From positions 27,629,495 to 27,693,494 of the forward strand of contig NC_053146.1 in assembly GCF_016808335.1 (NCBI RefSeq): 64,000 nt of DNA, in the 5' to 3' direction. A program made the translations under genes and the position numbers. The DNA is from Panicum virgatum. Its lineage: Eukaryota; Streptophyta; Magnoliopsida; Poales; Poaceae. The notes beneath the pieces are model-generated. The model saw nothing but the letters and a program-made list of their open reading frames with translations. It had not been told where the DNA came from and searched no databases. The stretch's first letter is position 1. Every line of letters starts with the position of its first letter. Shown here one piece after another: positions 11,572-20,918 of this stretch.

Positions 11572-12393
11572 ATGTCCGGTCCAGCGAGCACAAGAACCAT
11601 GATTGCAGCAATGGAGATCGAGGAGAGGGGTTGGACGCCTGACACCCCCATGCCAAAGACACCTAGCCCCATCTCGGCAATCGGTGCGCAGATCCTCCTT
11701 GTCGAAGCAAAGCGATGTGAAGCGAAAGCCCCTCCGAAGAAATTCAATACTCAGGCAAGGATGAGCGTCGGAGGGAAGGGCCTTCAATGGTACAACGAGA
11801 AGTTGGCTCAAGCCCAAAGGGTGGTCATCGTCATCAGCAGCGGCGAAGAAGAAGGCGAGAGGCGACAAGACAAAAAGCCACCCGCGCCTAGGCGTTCCTT
11901 GCGCCTCCTCGGAGTCAAAAGAAAGAACTACATTGAGCACACCCCGGAGCCGAAGGACTATGCTGGAGATAGCGATTGGGAGAGCATCATGAGCCCTGGT
12001 TCATGGGGTGCCATCGGTCGTGACTATGATGATGATTGGCCGGGGTGGCCCGAAGAGGAGAGACGGGAAGAAGACGACCCCTCCGGAGGTGATAGCGGCA
12101 AGAAGAAGAAGGACGACGACAAGCCCGAAGATGACAGCCCCAACCGCGGCGGGCATCACTTCGGGTGCTGTGGCAAGTGCCGCAATGAAATCGCAGACCT
12201 CCATGCCACCATTGATAGGTGCCACGATCGAATCGTGGCAATGGATCGAAGGATGGACGACATCGAGAGCTTGGCCGAAAGAGATTACAACTTCCTTCTC
12301 CGCAACATAAGGAAGTTATTCGGGATGGTCGGAAATCTACAAAAGCAAGGAGGAGGAGGGCGTCCAAGATTCAATTGCCCGAGGTGCCATTGA
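11572..12393 (+). CDS. Athila third ORF (post-integrase protein of unknown function)
   Basis: The product has 273 residues. It lies where Athila elements carry their extra or envelope-like ORF, but I see no signal peptide and no transmembrane segment, so an envelope role is not supported. The N-terminal third is mixed. The middle (about 85-195) is very charged, with Glu/Asp/Lys/Arg runs. The C-terminal part has CCGKC near 200, a probable helical or coiled stretch with heptad-like spacing (about 205-255), then a glycine run and a final CPRCH. The two Cys clusters could bind zinc. It starts 403 bp after pol, with a TATA box at 11495. Function unknown. Confidence 0.6.
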   Translation: MSGPASTRTMIAAMEIEERGWTPDTPMPKTPSPISAIGAQILLVEAKRCEAKAPPKKFNTQARMSVGGKGLQWYNEKLAQAQRVVIVISSGEEEGERRQDKKPPAPRRSLRLLGVKRKNYIEHTPEPKDYAGDSDWESIMSPGSWGAIGRDYDDDWPGWPEEERREEDDPSGGDSGKKKKDDDKPEDDSPNRGGHHFGCCGKCRNEIADLHATIDRCHDRIVAMDRRMDDIESLAERDYNFLLRNIRKLFGMVGNLQKQGGGGRPRFNCPRCH

Positions 12394-14206
12394 GAACACC
12401 GACGAGCATCACACCCGTCTTTTATATCATTGCGACGAGGACGCCGCATAATCTAAGCATGGGGGGAAGGTGTGACGACTCGTAGATTGAATTTTAGTCT
12501 TTGTTTACTCAAAAGTTCGTTGTGTGAGTGTGCTTTATTTTTCACATCTGTGAGAGTCATAGTCTAGCATTGTGTCCTTTATTTTTCACTTGTGTGAGAG
12601 TGAGTCTTAAATTAGTATTGAGTCATGAAAACAAAATAAAAAGAGTCTTTGTTTTTGTTGGATCGTGCAATTTTATTTATGCATTCAGTTTTACTTTATT
12701 TTCTTTAAAAGCAATTGTTCACGAGCGTTGTCATGAAATTTATTTCGTATTTGTGGAGCTTAGTAGATTATTCGTCCATGTTAATACCCACACTTGAGCT
12801 TTGATCTAGCACTTGGTTTTGATTACGCTTGCGAGTAAGGCATGATTTGGAGGACTTTAATTTCATAAAAATAATAAAACCCCTACAAACATAAGGTTGA
12901 TCAAGTTCTTGGCAAGTTGAGAGTAAAAATCCTATCATCCACAAGCTATATTCGTTCCACCATAAGTATTGGATGTACATTGAGTTGAGTTAGGATTTCT
13001 TTCTCTTGGGAGTTTTAATTTCGAGCAATGATCATGTCCGTATTTTTCATCTCTGAATTGCTAGCCCTGTCAATATTCGGTAATGAGAATTCCTCATTGG
13101 AACAACTCATGAGATCTACCGGATTCCAAAACCCGAACCCGAGATTATCTTGTTTATTATCGTCTTCCTTGACCACAACCCAATTGTGAGGATACGTTCT
13201 GTTTCTACGCATGATTTGTATAAAACATGACTTTGGGATGAAGAAAGGAAGGAGTACTGGAAAGATGGACCGAATCCGACTTGGGAAAGCCCCAGGCCGG
13301 CCAGCCTACACCTCTTGAGCCGGCCGGCCTAGGCCTCTCTGGTCTCGGTTCGGGCTCCAAAAATTCAGGGAGACACTTCAGAGATTTGCCTATCTATGTT
13401 TTATAGAAAGTGTCCTATGAAAAGGTTCAGAACAGAGAGAGAAAATTCGGGAGAGAAAAAAATGAAAGAGAAAAGAAAAAAAAGTATGAGAAGAGAAGAA
13501 AAAAAATAAATGAAGGGATTCTATGGTTAGAGAAGTGCAAAGAGATATCACCTTGTTGTTTGAGAACAATATCCTCAATTCCAACCATGTGCAATCCGAC
13601 AACGAGGACGATGCTTGTGCCTTGAAGTCAATCTTTTTGTATGCCTTTGCATATGTCTACCATTCTAAATCTTCTTACCCTTGAACCCTTTACACTATGG
13701 AGAAACTCTCATGATCATTGGCTCGAAAGGTAAGCAATCATTAGAAGGTTTTCTTAATTTGACAATATATGTATATACTTTGCTAAGCCTCACCTATAGC
13801 CCCACTTTATACTTGAGAGACTTTTGGGAGATGAGAGCTTGCAAAATAAAAATAGGATAGCCACTTATATTGAGAGACATGAAAGGACTTGTGCAAGAAT
13901 TTTTGGTCTAACCTTTGTTGCAGGGTATTTTGTTTCTTAAATAAAAAAAAGAGAGAAAAACCTCCAAGGATGGCAAGAAAAGCAAGTGTTGTCGATATTC
14001 GAGTTGCCGGCTAAAGGTAAGAGTTGTGGAGTAATATTGGATGAGTTTTTAAATGCCCATGATATGATTATCCTCGCAGCTCCTTTGACCTTTGTTTGAA
14101 GAAATATTGTTAGATTTGTTTGCATAAGTAAATTTTGTAGTTCGAGAACTCTTGAGCAACCCATGGAAGGATTTGATGATTTGATTTGCTCGAGGACGAG
14201 CAAAAG
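12394..14206 (+). other. Athila 3' non-coding region
   Basis: No ORF here is convincing. The stretch holds a second polypurine tract at 12453-12468, a pair of GGCCGGCC blocks at 13295-13302 and 13322-13329, and a strongly purine-rich tract at about 13425-13515. Long non-coding stretches between the third ORF and the 3' LTR are common in this lineage. Confidence 0.6.
12453..12468 (+). other. Internal copy of the Athila polypurine tract
   Basis: CTAAGCATGGGGGGAA is an exact 16-nt copy of the true tract at 14207-14222, placed 60 bp after the ORF3 stop. It could be a second plus-strand primer site or the scar of an old rearrangement. Confidence 0.6.
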
Positions 14207-14222
14207 CTAAGCATGGGGGGAA
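14207..14222 (+). other. Polypurine tract of Athila element
   Basis: CTAAGCATGGGGGGAA ends directly against the 3' LTR start TGTTGGCG at 14223. This is the expected place of the plus-strand primer. Confidence 0.85.
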
Positions 14223-15425
14223 TGTTGGCGCTCCTTAAGTACCCATTTTACTATATGATTAGGAGTTGTTTTGGTAAATTCTTCGGGATGATTCATGTAC
14301 TAACCCGCCACTTGGCACCCGAACTTGACCGTTTTCGATTTTGTCATGGATTTTGGAGCATGTTGCATTTTGACAGGAAATTGAACAATTTCGGAGATGT
14401 TTTGACGCATGGTTACAACTGGGCTAAGATAAGGAATAAGAGGAAGATTCAACACTCAAAATATGGGACCGAAAGGGGCCAGAAAGGGCCCAGGCCGGCC
14501 GGCCTGGAGTCCTTGGGCCGGCCGGCCTAGCCCTTTTCGGAGCCCAATCGGTCTCAGTTTTCTTCAGCGCGAAGTATGAGTCAACCCTAATCTGTGTTTT
14601 ACCAAAACCGCCGACTATATCTGCCTATAAATACCCCGAAGCCGCCGTCAAAGAAGGGCATAGCAGAAAAGATCTTGAGATCGCAGAGAGGAAGCATCCA
14701 GAGACGAGTTTCAGAGATCCATTCGAGTTAGACACAAGATAAAGGTGACACCGGAGGCCTCATCGCCCCTCGGCGCCGCTGCAAGTTGGAGGATAGCAAG
14801 GGATCCATCCCTTGCCGGAGATTTCGCCACCATGATCGACTACGCTTCGCTTAGCTTCATGGGGTAAAGTCCTCGTTTGTTCATGGGGTTGTAAGGAGAT
14901 CTTGAGTTGTAATTGCCGAATCCTTTATGAGATTGATCTATCATGATTCTTGTTGATGATGCTTTGATGCCTAATAGTTTGCGACTTGGCTTTGGGTTTG
15001 CTTTGCTCTTGCATGGTTTACTTAGATTACATCAACTATCGTGTTCTTGTTGATTCGTTACCGATTATCCTCGTGTAGTGACAGTATGCGGGAGGGAAAG
15101 GTTTTGATCTTGGAACACACTTTTGGTAGATTAGATCCGTTCTTCGTTGCTTGGCGATTAAATCTCTAGTGATCCTAGACCCTATGGACAAATGATCTTC
15201 ATATCTTGTGCACACTAGTCTAGATTAGATTAGATTGGTTAGATTAGATCTATTTCACACTCAAACACTCAATATAGATCTTTTACCAACATAATTAGTG
15301 CTTAGTTAAGCATAGTAATACACTTGTTCCATGGATTGATAAACCTTGGGGGAATACTCTAAGAGAAAAGCTACACGATCCGTGCACTTGCGGTACATAA
15401 ATTGGTGCTTTAAGAAGCGTCAACA
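14223..15425 (+). repeat. Athila 3' LTR
   Basis: The 1,203-bp repeat is the partner of 5094-6301 and ends GCGTCAACA before the target copy GCGTG at 15426. Its TATA box is at 14626-14633 and its 18-bp GGCCGGCC palindrome at 14490-14507. A 5-bp gap relative to the 5' LTR lies in a GATTA-rich stretch near 15235. Confidence 0.93.
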
Positions 15426-16635
15426 GCGTGGCACGCAGCAGCGTCGGGCGGCGTTGCGCGACTGCGGGTTCACCGGCGTGCGATTGCGCGCCGGTCAGAG
15501 GGGAAACATGGGGTAAAAAGGGCATGGGAAGGTGCTTTACCTCTGCGCAATGCGCAGGAGACGTGCAGAGGGGAGGAGCGGCGGTGTAGAGGTTCCACGG
15601 CGTCGTCGCGGTGGTTCTAAGCTTGGTAGGTCGGTGGCGCATGGGGAGAGGCCGCGTGGACGGCTCCTTGAGCGTCTGCTCCGGTGGCAGCGACGCGGGG
15701 TCGTCCTGCGAAGCGACCAAGCGGGTCAGGATGGCCGGCACAGGGTTGACGGCGCGGAGCATCGTCGAGGAGCTCACCATGGGGCGTCCGGGCAGAGCTC
15801 CAACGGCGGGGCAGCGTTGGGCTAGGGTTTGGGGGAAATTGTGGTGGGGATAGGGTTCAGGGAGGTGCGGGGCGCGTTAAAAAGGCGGCGGGGGTAATCC
15901 TCGGCGTGCGGGCTGCGAGAATCGCGGCACGGGCGTTGCGCATGCGGACTGATCCTGCCCTCGATCCGAAATCAGCGCGGGTCGCTCGGAGTCCGGGGTG
16001 CGCATGCAAGGAGCGGGTGAGGGAGGGCTGCAGGTGGGTCTCGTGGCGGTCGGGCTCGGGCGGGATGGTCCACGGGCAGGTGAGCGAGCGCGGCGGAAGC
16101 GAAACAGAGGGCTCGGGCGGAGATTGCGGGCGGAGGAAGGGGAAAGAACTGATGCACAGGCCCCGTCCAGTAGGGAGAGAAGGCGGGGCGCTGGCGAGCG
16201 CGCGCTGCTGGGCTGTGATGTTGAAGCTGGGCCGAACGGAGGGGAGGGCTGGGCCTCGGTGGGAGCGGGTGCTAGCTAGGCCGGGGCTGCGCGAGCGGGC
16301 CGCGAGCGGGAGAGGGAAAGAGAAAGGTGGGCCGGCGGTGGTTGGGGGTTTTGGGCTTGATTGGTTTTCTCTTTTTCTGGTTTTCCTTCCCTTTTTCAAA
16401 CCAACTCAAATCTAATTGAATTCAAATAAAATTTGAATTCAAACCCTAAGCACTCAACCAAAATAAAATCTATGCACCAGCATGAATGCACAAACATGTT
16501 AAAGCTAAAATAAATTTTAATTACTTGTGAAAGAAAATTAATTTAAATGCAAGCCTAAGCATATAAACCTTAGAAAATTAAATAAAGCCAATTAAATTTA
16601 TTATTAAATACTGAAATTTAAATTAGGGTGTTACA

Positions 16636-17204
16636 ATCGGGTACCGTCATTCCGAGAAATTACGAAGCGACTTCGTTGCACGAACTTTTGCATTAATTAC
16701 ACCAGTTCAGCCCGTTTTGCACTGAGTTTACTTCCGTAACAAAACAATCCCAAATGCACCCAAACACTACGAAACACACCAAAACATGAGTTTATGGTCC
16801 TATGGTGTGGATTGGGTGTGCTCGTTGTGAGAAATTTTGAGCCGACTTCGTGGCACGAACTATTGCATTAATTGCACCAGTTCAGCCATTTTGCACCGAG
16901 TTTCGTGCAGTAACGAAATGATCCCAAATCCACCAAGACACCACGAAACGCACCAAAACATGAGTTTAGGGTCAGATGGTCTGGATCGGGTGGATTTGTT
17001 GCAAAATATTCTAACGCGACTTTGTGGCACAAAGTTTTGCATTAATTGTAACAGTTCGACATGTTTTGAACCAAGTATCATAAAGAAACGGAACGGTCCC
17101 AAATGCACCCAAACACTACGAAACGCAACAAAACATGAGTTTGGGTCCAATAGGGTGGATCAAGTGCATTCATTGCAAAAAATTCCGATGCGACTTCGTG
17201 GCAC
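16636..17204. repeat. 175-bp CentO/CentC-like satellite, left block
   Basis: Tandem monomers of 174-175 bp are seen; the anchor TGAG of ACATGAGTTT occurs at 16787, 16961 and 17136. The core around this anchor and the following GTGGAT-GGGTGC-TTCGTTGC resemble the conserved core of the CentO (rice) and CentC (maize) centromere satellites as I recall them. The block starts inside a monomer where the Tekay-like LTR ends, and is cut at 17204 by the solo LTR. Its monomers fall into types E (tail), A, B, C of a five-monomer period. The ORF at 16837-17220 is only the tandem repeat read in frame. Confidence 0.8.
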
Positions 17205-18507
17205 TGTTGACGATCATTAAGTAAGAAATATGACTGTCAACTATACTCATTAAAGAAGGAAAACTATACCTATTACTCGCATATTTGTATCACTAACCTA
17301 GCTCCACAGTTGTTTTCGAGAATTTATGTTTTCAGGAGCACAAGTCTGGAATAAGACGAAAACACAACGAATACGCAGACAAAAGGCACAAACGATCGTG
17401 TCCTGCATAACATGAGCAAAGGAGGCCCACAAACCAGACCAAACCGACCAACCAAGCCCCGGCACCGACCATTTGACATCAGGTCCCACCAGGCAGTGTA
17501 CCAGAGAAGCTCGGTGGCAAATGGCACCAAGGGGGGGTCGGCCAACCCCACCTGGCAGCCACTGAGGCCGAGTTTTAGCGGGAAGCTTGATCCTATCCTC
17601 TAGAGGTCGGTTAGGCATGTTTCCATGTATAGATTTGGCGGGAACCGACCTCAAGCACTATATAAGGGGCCTCCCACCACTCTCTCACACACACACCACT
17701 TGAAGGCCTCTCTCTCTACACTCACTTGTGACTTGTACTCCTTAGGGTAGTGGAGCTAGGCTAGTACTTCATCTTCTTAGCGAATCCAGTCGTCCTCGAG
17801 GTCGGCGAGCAATCCTCGGCCTCTAGTATGGCTTTGTATTTCGACTTTCTTTATGCTATTCATATTGAGTTCATTCTTGGTTATCTTGCTATGTTCGTAG
17901 CTTGCTTAGCCTTGACCAGTGCTTTACCAAGTTATTCTAGTTGCATGCTTAGACCAGATGATCTGGGTAAGGATATCGGTTCGTTGTGCTTTCGGGCTTG
18001 CCTTAGCATCTTACCTGTCCATCCAAAGGGTGAGGGACCCGGGGGTGCTAGGGTAGTGACCCCATATGCAGGCATGGTGCCCGGATATGCGGGATCCTTC
18101 AGATATGACGATGATCCACTGTGTGACTAGGGTAGATGCAGGTAGTGACAGCCCTGTCAGTCCGCCGGGAAGCTGCTTCTCGGTTAGCGTACTCCCCGAC
18201 GTTCGGGTATGGTGTAGGAGTTCATGCAAAGATGGAACGAGACTGGATGTTCTCCAGTGCGGGTCATTTTCCCCGATATCCCTAATTTCCCGGCACCTGC
18301 AGCTCTAAGCAATGTGGCTAACGTAACTTATCTGCTAACATAAATAGTATACTAGGAATCTTTGCCTATGCTCCCACTAACCTTAGGATTGCTTGTTTAT
18401 TCTTTATTCATGAGAGTTGGCTATTCTGTGTGTGTGACATTACCCCTGATTACCCTTTATATGTCAGTTACCCATGTATAGTCAGTAGTCTTCATCTTGC
18501 TTCATAG

Positions 18508-19720
18508 TGTTGTCAGTCGAAACCCACTGGCGAGCAGCGACGGGCAACACGAAGAGCCGGGAGGTTGCTGGGGCACTGGCAGGCACTGCCCCCTCGTCGA
18601 CGGCCCACAATTCCGTCACGCGCCCGGAGGATGTGTGAAAGCCGGGCGTGCCACCTGACCTATACCCGATCAGGAAGGTGCAGACGTGCTCCAAACAGTT
18701 TCCTGCATACAAAGACACGTGTAAACGTAAGTCCGAGCCGTGGTCGGCTCCCCGGGATGACTCTTGCATCGGCTTTAAAGAGCCGATCGAGTCCCGGTGT
18801 CAGATGGGATCTGATTGTATCCAGATATGATAAATAAAGCAAATAACTATAAAACTGCTTCAATTAAATCTAAATGATCTAATCCACGATGGTAACAGCT
18901 TCACTGCTAGATCGGAACATCCTACACGTGACTAGGCCTAATGAACATAACAGACAACTAAACCACAACCCAAAACAGAGGCCTAAGAACTAGCAAGAGC
19001 CGATTCCCGGAACAATCCCTATCAAGGCTAAGATAAAGCATCTATTACACCACCGGATCATCCAATCCGTTTGCAAGGCCTAACCAGCAGATATTATGCC
19101 AACTCTTAAGATAAGAGCAAACCATAACAGATCAGATCTACTAGACATAAAAGAAGCAGGGTGTTGCCTCTGTACAACTAATTCTATGCGACAAGAACTA
19201 GCATGAGATTGAAACGTGACTGCACAGAGACAACATGATATTCGTAGATGATAAGCAACGAAGCACAACAGATCTACTAAAAGCCATGCTATGAACATTA
19301 GGATAACTAGTACTACTCGCCATCAAAAACGCTTCAGTACGAGTAATACCAAGGTAAAAGCAAGAACAATATTGCCCTGATCGCAAGAAGCGATCAGGGC
19401 AGCATGGCACTTACTTGGATGAAACCCTAGGATTAGGGGTGGCGATGCGCCGAGAGTTGTTGTTTGCGAGACGTGATGACGCTCTCCTTTACGAATAACA
19501 AAGGATACATATTTATAGTCCGGAGACTTGGGAAACAATCTAAACTAATCTTGTCCTGATCGGACTCTATCTCTAACCTTGAACTAAATCTAAAGATACA
19601 TGGCCCATGTGGCCCAGATGCTCACGCAGGAGCCGATTTACAAGTCTTCTTCAGTCTTCTGCTTTAAACCCATCTTGCTTTCGGCCCATAAATTAATCCT
19701 GTTAATTTATGGCGATAACA
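18508..19720 (-). repeat. Tat 3' LTR
   Basis: The 1,213-bp repeat is the partner of 30867-32080. On the minus strand it begins TGTTATCGCC and ends CTGACAACA. A minus-strand TATA-like ATTTATA complement lies at 19511-19517. By eye the two LTRs differ by a few per cent. Confidence 0.92.
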
Positions 19721-19738
19721 CATGCCCCCCTGGTTTTG
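19721..19738 (-). other. Polypurine tract of Tat element
   Basis: On the minus strand the sequence reads CAAAACCAGGGGGGCATG, directly before the 3' LTR start TGTTATCG. Position and G-run fit a plus-strand primer. Confidence 0.75.
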
Positions 19739-19981
19739 GCAATGATAGTTCCAAAACCAATCCGTCGCTTCATCTTCCCGTTAATGCTCATTAAACATAC
19801 TGCAACCACCAAGGAAGACGCAACGTCTCTGCAACTGGCTTCTCGTAGAACATGAAAACTGCCGATCCGTCTTCCATCTTTTCACTATTTAATCTCGCCC
19901 GAATCGGCTCTTCTTCACAGCAAAACTCCTTCTTCCTCCCACAGCCAGTAGCGCAGAAACCCCAATCCTCCAGCACTAGCA

Positions 19982-20542
19982 ATGGCGATTTCTTCCTCCT
20001 CCGACTCCAACTCCTTTGGAGATTCCTCTTCTTCTTCCTCTTCCCCTTCTTCCGTCGACTCCATCCCAGAAAGTCGGGAGCCGACGCCAGAGTGGGACCC
20101 AACCGCAGCGTACAAAGCGTTGGCTCCTCCGCACTGGGATGCAGAGGAGTTCGACTTCGGGGTCGCCTCCGAGGAGGACGAGCCCGAAACTGAAGGAGAA
20201 GACCTCCGGCTCCTGTTCCAGGAGGAGTCGGAGAAGGACGAGGAAGAAGACCCCTCTTCGGACGGAGTCAACTCTTCCTCAGAAGAGGAAATCGACTCCC
20301 CCTCCGATGACGACGAGCCGATGGGCGGAAAGCCCTTCTGGTTCCTCGGGTCCTCCGAGGAGGACAGCGAGGAGGAGAACAACGGTGACGGCAACGGCTG
20401 GAGCGACTCCGGGTCTGAAGGCGGCAGCAGCGCCTTCAGCAGCGACGACGACGGCGACGACGGCGACGACAGCGACGACGGCAGCGACGACGACGGCAGC
20501 GAGGATGTGCCGGCCCGAAGCCCCAAGCGTCGTAGGTACTAG
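19982..20542 (+). CDS. Antisense acidic Ser/Asp/Glu-rich protein of Tat element
   Basis: This 186-residue ORF lies opposite in strand to gag-pol, just inside the 3' LTR. It begins with a serine-rich stretch, has a conserved-looking middle with EWDPTAAYKALAPPHW, a long Asp/Ser/Glu tail with DDGDD repeats, and ends in the basic KRRRY. Similar acidic ORFs are known to me from grass Tat elements, always antisense. No catalytic motif is visible; it could be a nuclear chromatin- or histone-binding protein, but that is a guess. Translation of the reverse strand gives another long serine-rich frame (19915-20526), which is a shadow of the skewed composition. Confidence 0.55.
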   Translation: MAISSSSDSNSFGDSSSSSSSPSSVDSIPESREPTPEWDPTAAYKALAPPHWDAEEFDFGVASEEDEPETEGEDLRLLFQEESEKDEEEDPSSDGVNSSSEEEIDSPSDDDEPMGGKPFWFLGSSEEDSEEENNGDGNGWSDSGSEGGSSAFSSDDDGDDGDDSDDGSDDDGSEDVPARSPKRRRY

Positions 20543-20918
20543 GTACCTACGAACAGTAGGAGTATCGTAGGGGTAGGATCACAAAGCCGAAGGATCTATT
20601 CCTTTGCAAAAATCGGCTTTCCTTGTAATGAACTTCTCATTAATGAAATCAACTCCCCTAAATTATTATGTCTGATATTTGCTTTCCCAAAAGCCGATGG
20701 CAACGCATCAGGCTTCCATAAATATCCAAGAGCCGACGAAATTCAAACCAGAAGCAACCCGCATAGGAATAGAGTAACACTTCCAACTTGAAACGAACTC
20801 TTGAATCCGAGCACAATTCGAAAAACCAAGCTCTACAAATCCGAGCAATAACTCCCCAAGCAGCCGGAATTCGAATCAGAATCTCTAGCAATCAAACCCT
20901 AAGTCAACAGATCTAACC

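Larger units (their letters stand above)
5094..15425 (+). mobile_element. Athila-type Ty3/gypsy LTR retrotransposon, nested
   Basis: The element is 10,332 bp, begins TGTTGGCGCT, ends GCGTCAACA, and is flanked by GCGTG on both sides. The parts in order are: 5' LTR, tRNA-Asp-type primer binding site, gag, pol (protease, reverse transcriptase, RNase H, integrase), a third ORF, a 1.8-kb non-coding stretch, a polypurine tract and the 3' LTR. The reverse transcriptase with FMDD, the gag type, the extra 3' ORF and the tRNA-Asp site are typical of the Athila lineage. By eye the LTRs differ at about 30 sites plus one 5-bp gap, so the insertion is fairly young. Confidence 0.92.
3009..16635 (-). mobile_element. 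5' LTR of Tekay-like element, split by a nested Athila element
   Basis: The LTR runs TGTAACACCC at 3009 to GGGTGTTACA at 16635. Its two parts are 3009-5093 and 15431-16635, about 3.3 kb without the insert. The Athila element sits at 5094-15425, and the 5-bp target GCGTG is duplicated at 5089-5093 and 15426-15430. The base pairs after 16635 (ATCGG, then satellite) suggest the target was satellite DNA; the other copy of this target duplication lies off the window. The segment 4203-5088 is the partner of 1-893. Confidence 0.85.

Noticed and set aside
11572..12393. ORF3 as a retroviral-type envelope protein
   Set aside because: I see no signal peptide, transmembrane segment or glycoprotein-like Cys pattern; position alone is not enough.
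16636..17204. CRISPR-like or phage-type repeat array
   Set aside because: The units are 175 bp, contiguous and without spacers, in a plant nuclear setting.
16837..17220. 127-codon ORF with internally repeated protein sequence
   Set aside because: This is the 175-bp satellite read in frame.
19915..20526. 203-codon minus-strand serine-rich ORF
   Set aside because: It is the reverse-strand shadow of the Asp/Ser/Glu codons of the acidic ORF on the plus strand.
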